Part shown: positions 22,808 through 30,650 of the stretch, piece after piece
Position numbering within the stretch: the first letter of the stretch is position 1
How the letters are laid out: each line of letters begins with the position of its first letter
Source of the DNA: Streptomyces stelliscabiei
GTDB taxonomy: Bacteria > Actinomycetota > Actinomycetes > Streptomycetales > Streptomycetaceae
Direction of reading: 5' to 3'
Assembly: GCF_014873495.1 (NCBI RefSeq)
Contig: NZ_JADBGF010000001.1
Span: forward strand, 5,890,001 to 5,954,000
Length of the DNA: 64,000 bases
Made by a program: the position numbers and the translations under genes
The notes under the pieces: generated by a model
What the model was told of the DNA's origin: nothing
Database searches by the model: none
Seen by the model: the letters and a program-made list of their open reading frames with translations, nothing else

Positions 22808-24250
22808 CTAGTGATGGAACCCCGTCGCCGCCCCCGCATCCCGCGTCAACGGCCCCGGCTGCCGCCGCAGTTCGGGCAGCAGACTCCCGAGGTCCTCCAG
22901 GAACAACCCCGCGAGATCGGAACTGAACCCGTTGCGGCACACCACCCGCAGCACGGACAGGTCCTCCCGGTTCTCCGGGAACGTGTACGCCGGCACCAGC
23001 CACCCCCGCTCCCGCATCCGCCGAGCCACGTCGAAGACGTCGTACGCGGTGACGTCCTCGCCCGTGGTGAAGGCGAACACCGGCAACTCGTCGCCCCGCG
23101 TGAGCAGCCGGAAGTCACCGAGCTTGCCGACCTCGTCCGCGAGCCCCATCGCCACGTCCCGCGTCGACTGCTGCACCGCCCGGAACCCCTCACGCCCGAG
23201 CCGCAGGAACGTGTAGTACTGCGCGACGACCTGCGCCCCGGGCCGCGAGAAGTTGAGCGCGAACGTGGGCATGTCGCCGCCCAGGTAGTTCACCCGGAAC
23301 ACCAGCTCCTCCGGCAGTTCCTCGGAGGACCGCCACAGCGCCCAGCCGACCCCCGGGTACACCAGCCCGTACTTGTGCCCCGAGGTGTTGATCGACGCCA
23401 CCCGGGGCAGCCGGAAGTCCCACACCAGCTCCTCGTCGAGGAAGGGCGCGACCATCGCGCCGGACGCGCCGTCGACATGGACGGGCACATCCAGCCCCGT
23501 ACGGTCGCGCAGGTCGTCGAGGGCCGCGCACAGCTCGGCGATCGGCTCGTAGGACCCGTCGAAGGTGGAGCCGAGGACGCCCACGACCCCGATCGTGTTC
23601 TCGTCGCACAGCGCCGCGGCCGCCGCCGGGTCGAGATGGAACCGGTCGCCCTCCATGGGCACCTGCCGGGCCTCGACCTCCCAGAAGTTGCAGAACTTCT
23701 CCCAGCAGACCTGGACGTTGACGCCCATCACGAGATTCGGCCGGGCGTCCGCCGAGGGATACCGGTCGGCGTTCCGCTTGGCCCACCGCCGCTTGAGGGC
23801 CATCCCGGCGAGCATGCAGGCCTCGCTGGACCCGGTGGTCGAGCAGCCCACGACGGCGGCCGGGTCCGGCGCGTTCCACAGATCGGCGAGCATCGACACA
23901 CAGCGCCGCTCCAGCTCGGCCGTGCGCGGGTACTCGTCCTTGTCGATCATGTTCTTGTCCCGGCACTCACCCATCAGCACCCCGGCCTCCGGCTCCATCC
24001 ACGTGGTGACGAAGGTGGCGAGGTTGAGCCGGGAGTTGCCGTCCAGCATGAGTTCGTCGTGGACGAGCTGGTACGCCGTCGAAGGGGTCAGCGGCGCGTC
24101 CGGGAGCCGATGTTTGGGTGGGGCCTCGGTCATCCCGCCCACCGGGTTGGCGGCCTGACCGTAGAAGGGGTTCACGGCGAGCCGGTGCCCGTCCTTCCGC
24201 CCGGCCCCGCCGTCCCGTGCGTCGTCGCTGTCCCATCGGTGCAGTGGCAT
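22808..24250 (-). CDS. gad: Glutamate decarboxylase (PLP-dependent)
   Basis: About 480 residues from ATG 24250. Group II decarboxylase features: VGCSTTGSSEACMLAGMALK for PLP phosphate binding, HVDGASGAMVAPF with the PLP-contacting Asp, and the Schiff-base Lys ~293 in NTSGHKYGLVYPG. The closing region RVVCRNGFSSDLAGLFLEDL matches bacterial GadB. It converts glutamate to GABA plus CO2, consuming a proton, in acid response or GABA supply. No gadC antiporter is adjacent. A TACCGT hexamer 7 nt before the ATG suggests a leaderless transcript. It is divergent from a TipA-type MerR gene with a 126-bp shared region. Confidence 0.94.
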   Translation of the reverse strand: MPLHRWDSDDARDGGAGRKDGHRLAVNPFYGQAANPVGGMTEAPPKHRLPDAPLTPSTAYQLVHDELMLDGNSRLNLATFVTTWMEPEAGVLMGECRDKNMIDKDEYPRTAELERRCVSMLADLWNAPDPAAVVGCSTTGSSEACMLAGMALKRRWAKRNADRYPSADARPNLVMGVNVQVCWEKFCNFWEVEARQVPMEGDRFHLDPAAAAALCDENTIGVVGVLGSTFDGSYEPIAELCAALDDLRDRTGLDVPVHVDGASGAMVAPFLDEELVWDFRLPRVASINTSGHKYGLVYPGVGWALWRSSEELPEELVFRVNYLGGDMPTFALNFSRPGAQVVAQYYTFLRLGREGFRAVQQSTRDVAMGLADEVGKLGDFRLLTRGDELPVFAFTTGEDVTAYDVFDVARRMRERGWLVPAYTFPENREDLSVLRVVCRNGFSSDLAGLFLEDLGSLLPELRRQPGPLTRDAGAATGFHH

Positions 24251-24315
24251 GTATCCGACGGTAGGTCCGCTGCCCGGGACTCGCACCTCACACGCGGAGC
24301 ATGGCGGAAACGGAC

Positions 24316-24346
24316 TTGCACCTCACGCGACGTGAGGACCCACTCT
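24316..24346 (+). promoter_or_regulatory. MerR-type promoter with 19-bp spacer
   Basis: -35 TTGCAC (24316-24321), 19-nt spacer, -10-like CACTCT (24341-24346). The spacer contains the palindrome CCTCACG-CGA-CGTGAGG (24321-24337). An overlong spacer with a central palindrome is the hallmark of MerR-activated promoters; the downstream gene is itself a MerR regulator, so autoregulation is likely. A related half-site GCACCTCACACGCG lies at 24284-24297 towards gad. Confidence 0.75.
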
Positions 24347-24376
24347 GGAACGCGTACCGAGAAAGGGAGCGGGAGC

Positions 24377-25138
24377 ATGGGCCACACCGTGGGACAGGTC
24401 GCGGGCTACGCCGGGGTCACGGTGCGCACGCTGCACCACTACGACGAGATCGGACTCCTCGTCCCGAGCGAGCGCACCGGCGCAGGTCACCGCCGCTACG
24501 GCGACGACGACCTCGACCGGCTCCAGCGGATCCTGTTCTACCGGGAACTCGGCTTCCCCCTCGACGAGGTCGCGACCCTGCTCGACGACCCGGAAGCGGA
24601 CCCGCGGACGCACCTGCGCCGCCAGCACGAGCTGCTGACCGCCCGGATCGAGAAGCTGCAGAAGATGGCCGCGGCCGTGGAGCACGCCATGGAGGCACGC
24701 AAGATGGGCATCAACCTCACCCCCGAGGAACGGTTCGAGGTCTTCGGCGACAAGGACCCCGACCGCTACGCCGAGGAGGCGGAACAGCGCTGGGGCGGCA
24801 CGGAGGCGTACGCCGAGTCGCAGCGCCGCGCCGCCTCGTACACCAAGGCCGACTGGCAGCGCATGCAGGACGAGGTGGCCGACTGGGGCGCGCGCTACGA
24901 CGCCCTGATGTCCGCCGGCGAGGAGCCGACCGGCGAGGCCGCCACGGCCATGGCGGAGGAGCACCGGCAGCACATCAACACCTGGTTCTACGACTGCCCG
25001 TACGAGATGCACCGGAACCTCGGCGAGATGTACGTCTCCGACGAGCGTTTCAAGGCCTTCTACGACGGCATGCGCCCCGGTCTCGCCGAGCACCTGCGGG
25101 ACGCGATCCACGCCAACGCGGACCGGCGGCGCCTCTGA
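24377..25138 (+). CDS. MerR-family regulator with TipAS domain
   Basis: About 253 residues. N-terminal MerR wHTH (GHTVGQVAGYAGVTVRTLHH, YDEIGLLVPSERTGAGHRRY), a long coiled coil (ARIEKLQKMAAAVEHAMEAR), then a TipAS-like antibiotic-recognition domain (INLTPEERFEVFGDKDPDRY, MQDEVADWGARYDALMSAG, HINTWFYDCPYEMHRNLGEM). TipAL from Streptomyces lividans captures thiopeptides covalently through a Cys; the Cys in YDCPYEMH is at the corresponding place. RBS GGGAG precedes the ATG at 24377. It probably activates its own palindrome-containing promoter. Confidence 0.93.
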   Translation: MGHTVGQVAGYAGVTVRTLHHYDEIGLLVPSERTGAGHRRYGDDDLDRLQRILFYRELGFPLDEVATLLDDPEADPRTHLRRQHELLTARIEKLQKMAAAVEHAMEARKMGINLTPEERFEVFGDKDPDRYAEEAEQRWGGTEAYAESQRRAASYTKADWQRMQDEVADWGARYDALMSAGEEPTGEAATAMAEEHRQHINTWFYDCPYEMHRNLGEMYVSDERFKAFYDGMRPGLAEHLRDAIHANADRRRL

Positions 25139-25216
25139 CCCATGGCGCGCCCGAACCCACGGCTGACCACACGGCTTGGTCTCAGTGCGGCCACAGGGCA
25201 CCCTGGGGGAGCCGGT

Positions 25217-25260
25217 GGAACCTAGTGGGGTGACCGTGCGTTGATAGCTTTGGTCACCCC
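25217..25260 (+). promoter_or_regulatory. ECF-type promoter with inverted repeat, before dedA-like gene
   Basis: GGAACC (25217-25222), 16 nt, CGTTGA (25239-25244): the -35 GGAAC / -10 CGTT arrangement of ECF sigma factors. A 9-bp inverted repeat GGGGTGACC / GGTCACCCC (25227-25235 and 25252-25260) straddles the -10, and could be an operator or the terminator of the upstream merR gene. Confidence 0.6.
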
Positions 25261-25331
25261 TGTGGGTCCCACCGCCGTGGGTCCCCACCCACAGGCCCGC
25301 ACTTTCTCTCACCCCCCAGGAGCCCGGAACC

Positions 25332-26309
25332 GTGACGACGATCGCCCTCGGACCGAGCTGGTTGGATCCGGACTATCTGCTCGACTCGTTCGGTATCTGG
25401 GGCCTGCTCCTGATCGTGTTCGCCGAGTCCGGCCTCCTCATCGGCTTCTTCCTGCCGGGCGACTCGCTGCTGTTCACGGCGGGCATGCTGATCACCGCCA
25501 AGACGCTGGACTTCCCGCTGTGGCTGGCCATCGTGCTCATCTGCGTCGCCGCGATCCTGGGTGACCAGGCGGGCTACATGTTCGGCAAGAAGGTGGGCCC
25601 CTCGCTGTTCAAGCGGCCGGACTCCCGCCTGTTCAAGCAGGAGAACGTCACCAAAGCACACGAGTTCTTCGAGAAGCACGGGCCCAAGTCCCTGATCCTG
25701 GCCCGCTTCGTGCCGATCGTGCGCACCTTCACGCCGATCATCGCCGGCGTCAGCGGCATGAAGTACCGCACGTTCCTCATCTTCAACGTCGTCGGCGGCG
25801 TCCTGTGGGGCGCGGGCGTCACCCTGCTCGGTTCCTGGCTCGGGCAGATCGAGTTCGTCCGCAAGAACATCGAGGCGATGCTCATCCTGATCGTCCTCAT
25901 CTCCGTGCTTCCGATCCTCTTCGAGCTCCTCAAGGCGAGGAAGGCGAAGAAGAACCAGCCCCAGCAGCCCGAGCAGCAGCAGTCCGCCCCCGCCCCGGCC
26001 ATGGACGACGCGACGACCCAGCTCCGCCGCATCCCGTCCTCCGACCAGCCCCAGCAGCAGCCGTACGACCCCAACCAGGGCTACGACAACCAGGGTTACC
26101 AGCAGCAGAATTACGGCAACCAGGGCTACCAGCAGCAGGGCTACGGCAACCAGGGCCACCAGGGCGAGCAGGGCCACCAGGACTACGGCTACCAGCAGCC
26201 CCAACAGCAGCCGTACGCCCAGCAGTACCCCCAGGGCAACCAGTACCCCCCGCACCAGAACCAGCAGAACCAGCAGGGCTACCAGGGCCAGGACTACCCG
26301 CAGTACTGA
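25332..26309 (+). CDS. DedA/SNARE-associated membrane protein with Q/G/Y/N tail
   Basis: About 325 residues from GTG 25332 (AGGAG upstream). Residues 1-205 are a DedA protein: entry helix with ESGLLIGFFLPGDSLLFTAG, cytoplasmic loop GDQAGYMFGKKVG, the conserved EKHGPKSLILARFVPIVRTF ... GVSGM motif and two further membrane helices. DedA proteins are thought to flip or transport undecaprenyl phosphate or phospholipids. The last ~105 residues are hydrophilic and built from Gln, Gly, Tyr and Asn with units like NQGYQQQNYG; this low-complexity cytoplasmic tail is unusual for the family. The 1-kb gene has its own ECF-like promoter and ends at a 13-bp hairpin. Confidence 0.92.
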   Translation: MTTIALGPSWLDPDYLLDSFGIWGLLLIVFAESGLLIGFFLPGDSLLFTAGMLITAKTLDFPLWLAIVLICVAAILGDQAGYMFGKKVGPSLFKRPDSRLFKQENVTKAHEFFEKHGPKSLILARFVPIVRTFTPIIAGVSGMKYRTFLIFNVVGGVLWGAGVTLLGSWLGQIEFVRKNIEAMLILIVLISVLPILFELLKARKAKKNQPQQPEQQQSAPAPAMDDATTQLRRIPSSDQPQQQPYDPNQGYDNQGYQQQNYGNQGYQQQGYGNQGHQGEQGHQDYGYQQPQQQPYAQQYPQGNQYPPHQNQQNQQGYQGQDYPQY

Positions 26310-26319
26310 ACGGCCAAGG

Positions 26320-26349
26320 CCCCGCGCCCCGCTCTTGCGGGGCGCGGGG
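26320..26349. terminator. Bidirectional terminator containing a dispersed-repeat copy
   Basis: Perfect 13-bp stem CCCCGCGCCCCGC / GCGGGGCGCGGGG with a TCTT loop between convergent dedA-like and thrE-like genes. The right arm begins a variant of the 21-bp repeat (26339-26359, one mismatch). Confidence 0.85.
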
Positions 26350-26415
26350 AAGTGCGCGAACCACCACGACGTAACCGCACCCGCCGGCGCGTCCGTCCCC
26401 CGAGCCCTCAAACGC

Positions 26416-28143
26416 TCAGAAACCCCTGGTGCGCTTCGCGGCCTTGCGCCCCGCCCGCGCGGCACCCGGCAGGAACAGCCGGAACACCTCGGACCCGAGG
26501 TTCACCCCGATGGCGATGGCCATCGCCAGCGCCGCCGCCTTGGTCAGCGACACCAGCCCCGCGTCCACGTCGTTCTGCGCGAACGCCAGCAGCCCGAAGT
26601 ACGTCGCCGATCCCGGCAGCAGCGGCCCGATCGCCGCGGTCGTGTAGGGCAGCGCGGAGGCGAACCGGTAGCGCGACAGCAGCTGCCCGAACAGACCCAC
26701 CAGCCCCGCGGCCACCGCCGTGGAGGCCACCGGTGAGATCCCGCCCGCTTCGTGCATGGCCCCGTACACGGCCCAGGCGACACCCCCGTTGAGGGTCACC
26801 GCCAGCACGGTGGATCGTTCCTGCTGGAGCAGCACCGCGAAGGTCAGCGACAACAGCATCGAGGCCCCGAGCTGCAACAGCGGCCGGTCCGCGCTGCCGA
26901 GGGCCGCGTCCGGGTTCAGCTCGGCGCCCACCTTCACCCCGAAGTACAGGACGAGCAGCACCCCCGCCACGATGCCCACGAAGAGGTACATGACCTCCAG
27001 GAGCCGGGCGGAGGCGGTGATGTAGAAGCCGGTGAGCCCGTCCTGCACCCCCGCGACCAGCGCCCGCCCGGGCAGCAGAGCGAAGAGGCCACCGGTGATC
27101 ACGGCGGACGCCGCCACGTCCACGTGCGTCACCGTCAGCGCCACCCCGATCGCCGCCGGGGGCATCGCCGCCACCAGGAACTGGTAGAACTCCGGCAGTC
27201 CCCGCCCCGAGCACAGCCAGGCCAGCCGGTCGCCGAGCATCGCGCCCAGCGCGGCGGCGACGAAGACGACGACCCCACCGCCGACCAGCAGGGAGGCGGC
27301 GCCCGCCAGCAGCCCGCTCGCCCCGGTCAGTGCCCAGCCGGGGTAGGGGTGCCGGTTGCGCCGTATCTCCGCGAGCCGCCGGTAGGCCTCCTCCAGCGTA
27401 TGGGCGCTCTCCGGCGTGCTGAGGTCGTCCACCAGCTGGAAGACGGCCGCGAGCCGGGTGTAGTCGGTGGCCCGGCGCCGGACGATCCGGGCCGCCGTGA
27501 CCGGGTCGTCCACCAGCGACGGCTGGTAGGTGACCGACAGCTGGGTGAAGGTGACGGTCGGCTCGCAGCGGTCGAGGCCGTAGGACCGGCACACGGCGAA
27601 CATCGCCGCCTCCACGTCCTCCGCGCCCTCACCGCCCGCGAGCAGCAGTTCGCCGATGCGCAGGGTGAGGTCGAGCACGCGCGGCACGGCGGGCCCCGTG
27701 TCGCCCTCCGTGCGCGCCGGCGACTCCGGCGCGGGCCGCTCCGCCACCGGCATCCGCAGCATCGTGCGCATCCGGTCCTGCCAGGGCACGTCCTTGGTCA
27801 GACTGACGACCGGGATCCCGCCCGGCGGCGTGAACGCGACCGGCGCGTGCCGCGCGCTGTAGGTCCGCGGCACGCTGAACGCGGACCCCTCCTGCTCCGT
27901 CGCCACCGGCTCGGGCGGCGCCAGCCCCTCCGGCAGGGCGAACTCGGAGGTCGTCTGTGCCTCCGACTCCGCCCCGGCGGCTGGTACGTCCAGCCCGGCC
28001 GGGACCCTGAACTCCGAGGTCACCGACGCGTCGCCGTCGATCCCCAGGGCCACGCCCACCGGCACGAAAGCCTCGCTCGCCTCGTCCGACACCGGCTTAC
28101 GGCCCTCCCCGGGTCCGCGCCTGGCCGGTTCCGTCACTCCCAC
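26416..28143 (-). CDS. ThrE-family threonine/serine exporter, single chain
   Basis: About 575 residues. GTG 28143 has GGGAG nine nt upstream; earlier starts to 28191 are possible. The first ~150 residues are hydrophilic, with two related segments (TSEFRVPAGLDVP, TSEFALPEGLAPP). The ThrE domain follows (LDLTLRIGELLLAGGEGAED, then several helices including ALLPGRALVAGVQDGLTGFY), and then the C-terminal ThrE_2-type helices (TLNGGVAWAVYGAMHEAGG, ALPYTTAAIGPLLPGSATYF). The protein thus fuses the two halves split as YjjP/YjjB in E. coli. It should export threonine and serine by proton motive force. It follows the convergent dedA-like gene and shares its terminator. Confidence 0.9.
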   Translation of the reverse strand: MGVTEPARRGPGEGRKPVSDEASEAFVPVGVALGIDGDASVTSEFRVPAGLDVPAAGAESEAQTTSEFALPEGLAPPEPVATEQEGSAFSVPRTYSARHAPVAFTPPGGIPVVSLTKDVPWQDRMRTMLRMPVAERPAPESPARTEGDTGPAVPRVLDLTLRIGELLLAGGEGAEDVEAAMFAVCRSYGLDRCEPTVTFTQLSVTYQPSLVDDPVTAARIVRRRATDYTRLAAVFQLVDDLSTPESAHTLEEAYRRLAEIRRNRHPYPGWALTGASGLLAGAASLLVGGGVVVFVAAALGAMLGDRLAWLCSGRGLPEFYQFLVAAMPPAAIGVALTVTHVDVAASAVITGGLFALLPGRALVAGVQDGLTGFYITASARLLEVMYLFVGIVAGVLLVLYFGVKVGAELNPDAALGSADRPLLQLGASMLLSLTFAVLLQQERSTVLAVTLNGGVAWAVYGAMHEAGGISPVASTAVAAGLVGLFGQLLSRYRFASALPYTTAAIGPLLPGSATYFGLLAFAQNDVDAGLVSLTKAAALAMAIAIGVNLGSEVFRLFLPGAARAGRKAAKRTRGF

Positions 28144-28208
28144 TTCGCCGCACTCCCTGAACGACACCTCGACACGCCTCAGTATGCGCACCGATACGCA
28201 CCGGCACG

Positions 28209-28251
28209 CGAACGGGCCGCGCGCCCCTCAAGGGGTCACGCGGCCCGTTCG
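28209..28251 (-). terminator. Terminator of the pyrophosphatase gene
   Basis: Thirteen-bp stem CGAACGGGCCGCG / CGCGGCCCGTTCG with a 17-nt loop that itself can form CCCCT/AGGGG, 28 bp past the ppa stop and before the ThrE gene. Confidence 0.8.
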
Positions 28252-28278
28252 TGCGATCAGCCGACCAGAGCGTCGGGG

Positions 28279-28785
28279 TCAGTGACCGCCCTGCTCCTTG
28301 AAGCGCAGGTACGACTTCTCGACCTCGGCCTCGGCCTCGGTGCGGCCGACCCAGTCGGCGCCCTCGACGGACTTGCCGGGCTCCAGGTCCTTGTAGACCT
28401 CGAAGAAGTGCTGGATCTCCAGGCGGTCGAACTCCGAGACGTGGTGGATGTCACGCAGGTGCTCCACCCGGGGGTCGGTCGCCGGGACGCACAGCAGCTT
28501 GTCGTCGCCGCCGGCCTCGTCCGTCATCCGGAACATGCCGATCGCGCGGCACTTGATGAGGCAGCCCGGGAAGGTCGGCTCGTCCAGGATGACCAGCGCG
28601 TCCAGCGGGTCGCCGTCCTCGCCGAGGGTGTTCTCGACGAAGCCGTAGTCGGTCGGGTAGGCGGTCGAGGTGAAGAGTCGACGGTCCAGGCGGATCCGAC
28701 CGGTCTCGTGGTCCACCTCGTACTTGTTCCGCGAACCCTTCGGAATCTCGATCGTGACGTCGAACTCCACCGGTGGCTCCTCCAT
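28279..28785 (-). CDS. ppa: Inorganic pyrophosphatase, family I
   Basis: About 168 residues, normal for bacterial PPase, from ATG 28785 (an ATG three codons earlier is possible). Signature GEDGDPLDALVI carries the Asp cluster that binds Mg and pyrophosphate; EIPKGSRNKYEVDHETGRIR and STAYPTDYGFVENT are also diagnostic. It hydrolyses pyrophosphate from polymerization and activation reactions in the cytoplasm. It is monocistronic, closed by the hairpin at 28209-28251, and divergent from the carboxypeptidase gene. Confidence 0.97.
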   Translation of the reverse strand: MEEPPVEFDVTIEIPKGSRNKYEVDHETGRIRLDRRLFTSTAYPTDYGFVENTLGEDGDPLDALVILDEPTFPGCLIKCRAIGMFRMTDEAGGDDKLLCVPATDPRVEHLRDIHHVSEFDRLEIQHFFEVYKDLEPGKSVEGADWVGRTEAEAEVEKSYLRFKEQGGH

Positions 28786-28849
28786 GATCAACACATAGTT
28801 CTGGTGGTTAAGTGTCCCTCACGCAGGTGGGTGATCGCGAAAGGGGCTG

Positions 28850-30499
28850 GTGGTCGTGCGGGAGCCGAAGGTCTGGCGGGCCGCGAGACCGCATGTGGCG
28901 CGGGTCGCGCGCGGCGTGAAACCGGGGATCGCGCGCGCTGTACGCGCCGTCGAGCCCGGTGCCGCGCGCGTCGCCCAGGTGGTGAAACCCGGCGTCGAAC
29001 GCGTCACGAGCGCCGTCACGGCACGCTCTTCGCAGCTCGCGGGGAGCGCGAAGAAGCTCACGACCCTCCAGTTCACCGCCGGCGCGGCCACCCTGGGGCT
29101 GGTGCTCTCGGCCGGGGCGGTGACCGCCGCCGGACCCTGGGACTCCTCCGGTCAGCGTACGGCCGAGCGCGCCTGGGCGGCATCGGGGGCCGACCAGGGT
29201 GGCGCAGATCACGGAGGCCGTTCGGGTACGTCGTCCGGCACGGCGGGGGCGCCCAAGCCCGCGCCGAGCGCCCCCGCCGTGCTGGCCGGCCTCGACGGCG
29301 CCTCCGGCGCGAACTCCCTGCCCGCATCCGCCGCCCTGGCCGCCGCCCTCGACCCGTTCCTGAAGGCACCCGTCCTGGGCCCCCGCCGCGCGGCCGCCGT
29401 CGTCGACGTCGCGACCGGCAAGCGGCTGTACGCCCAGAACGCGGACGACGCCCTGACCCCCGCCTCCACGACCAAGATCGCCACGGCTGTCGCCGCCCTC
29501 TCGGCGGTCGGCCCCGACCACCGCATCGAGACCCGGGCGGTCCTGGCGCCCGACTCCACCGAGGTCGTCCTCGTCGGCGGCGGCGACCCCACCCTCACGG
29601 CGCACCAGGACACGGGCGGCTACGCGAGCCTGCGCACCCTCGCCGACGAGACGGCCGCCGCCCTGGACGAGCGCCACCTGAAGAAGATCACCCTCACCCA
29701 CGACACCTCCCTCTACGAGGGCCCCGAGCAGCACACCATCGGCGTGAACGGCAACCTCGCCCTGGTCGTCCCGCTCATGGCCGACGAGGCCCGCCTCAAC
29801 GACTCCTCCAGCGGCAGCGCGGAGCGCGACCCGGACCCGGCGGCGGCCGCCACCGCGACGTTCGCCTCCCTGCTGGAGGAGCGGGGCGTCACGGTGCGGA
29901 CCGAGGGCTCCGCGAAGACCCCGAAGGGCGCGAAGGAACTCGCCGCGGTCTCCTCCCCGCCCCTGTCGACCCTGGTCGAGCGGATGCTCACCCACAGCGA
30001 CAACGACATCGCCGAGGCCCTCGCCCGTCAGGTCGCGCTCGCGACGGGCGAGCGGCCGAGCTTCGAAGGAGGCGCGGCGGCCATCAAGAAGGAACTGAAG
30101 AAGCTCGAACTGCCCCTCGGTGGTGTCGAGTTCGCCGACGGCAGCGGCCTCAGCCGGGGCAACGAACTGACTCCCGCGCTCCTCACCACCCTCCTGGCCA
30201 GGTCCGCGGACCCCGGCCACCCCGAACTCCGCTCCGTCCTCACCGGCCTGCCCGTCGCCGGCTTCACCGGCACCCTCCGCGGCCGCTACCCCAGCGAGGC
30301 CACCGGCACCGGCGTCGTCCGCGCCAAGACCGGCACCCTGAGCAACGTGAACACCCTCGCCGGCACGGTCGTCGACGCCGACGGCCGCCTCCTCGCCTTC
30401 GCCTTCCTGGCGACGGAGACGGACATGGCCGACACCGACCTCGCCAAGAAGGCCCTGACCGACGCCACCTCGACCCTGGCGACCTGCGGCTGCCGCTGA
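28850..30499 (+). CDS. dacB: D-Ala-D-Ala carboxypeptidase, PBP4/DacB type
   Basis: About 549 residues from GTG 28850 (GTG 28856 fits AAGGGG spacing better). Active-site motifs: SXXK as ASTTKI, SXN as HSDNDIAEAL and KTG as AKTGTLSNVNTL, in the order and spacing of class C PBP4. A single membrane anchor (GAATLGLVLSAGAVTAAG) follows a basic cytoplasmic region made of four 11-residue repeats (ARPHVARVARG, VKPGIARAVRA, VEPGAARVAQV, VKPGVERVTSA). A Ser/Gly/Ala-rich linker precedes the catalytic domain outside the cell. It trims peptidoglycan stem peptides. The next gene on the strand is a DUF2342 metalloprotease, then tilS-hpt-ftsH. Confidence 0.94.
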   Translation: MVVREPKVWRAARPHVARVARGVKPGIARAVRAVEPGAARVAQVVKPGVERVTSAVTARSSQLAGSAKKLTTLQFTAGAATLGLVLSAGAVTAAGPWDSSGQRTAERAWAASGADQGGADHGGRSGTSSGTAGAPKPAPSAPAVLAGLDGASGANSLPASAALAAALDPFLKAPVLGPRRAAAVVDVATGKRLYAQNADDALTPASTTKIATAVAALSAVGPDHRIETRAVLAPDSTEVVLVGGGDPTLTAHQDTGGYASLRTLADETAAALDERHLKKITLTHDTSLYEGPEQHTIGVNGNLALVVPLMADEARLNDSSSGSAERDPDPAAAATATFASLLEERGVTVRTEGSAKTPKGAKELAAVSSPPLSTLVERMLTHSDNDIAEALARQVALATGERPSFEGGAAAIKKELKKLELPLGGVEFADGSGLSRGNELTPALLTTLLARSADPGHPELRSVLTGLPVAGFTGTLRGRYPSEATGTGVVRAKTGTLSNVNTLAGTVVDADGRLLAFAFLATETDMADTDLAKKALTDATSTLATCGCR

Positions 30500-30510
30500 G
30501 GCGGCGGAGG

Positions 30511-30540
30511 GAAAGGCATGGGGCGCAGCCCCTGCCTTTC
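30511..30540 (+). terminator. Terminator of dacB, part of composite repeat
   Basis: Stem of 8 + 5 bp (GAAAGGCA, bulged T, GGGGC / GCCCC, TGCCTTTC) around loop GCA, directly followed by the 21-bp repeat at 30542-30562. The same hairpin-plus-21-mer order recurs inverted at 60960-61010. Confidence 0.75.
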
Positions 30541-30541
30541 G

Positions 30542-30562
30542 GGGGCGCGGGGAACTGCGCGA
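30542..30562 (+). repeat. Dispersed 21-bp repeat, perfect copy
   Basis: GGGGCGCGGGGAACTGCGCG plus A, immediately after the dacB terminator hairpin. Confidence 0.9.
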
Positions 30563-30650
30563 GAACCCCCACCCACCCGCAGCCAAGTCACCACCGCACC
30601 CACCCCCCACGGCCTGCCCCAAGCGGCAGCGCTCACGTACGGTTGACAAC

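Noticed and set aside
22811..25138. A 775-codon plus-strand frame joining the gad antisense to the MerR gene
   Set aside because: Only the part from 24377 is a protein (MerR/TipAS); the rest is the antisense of gad.
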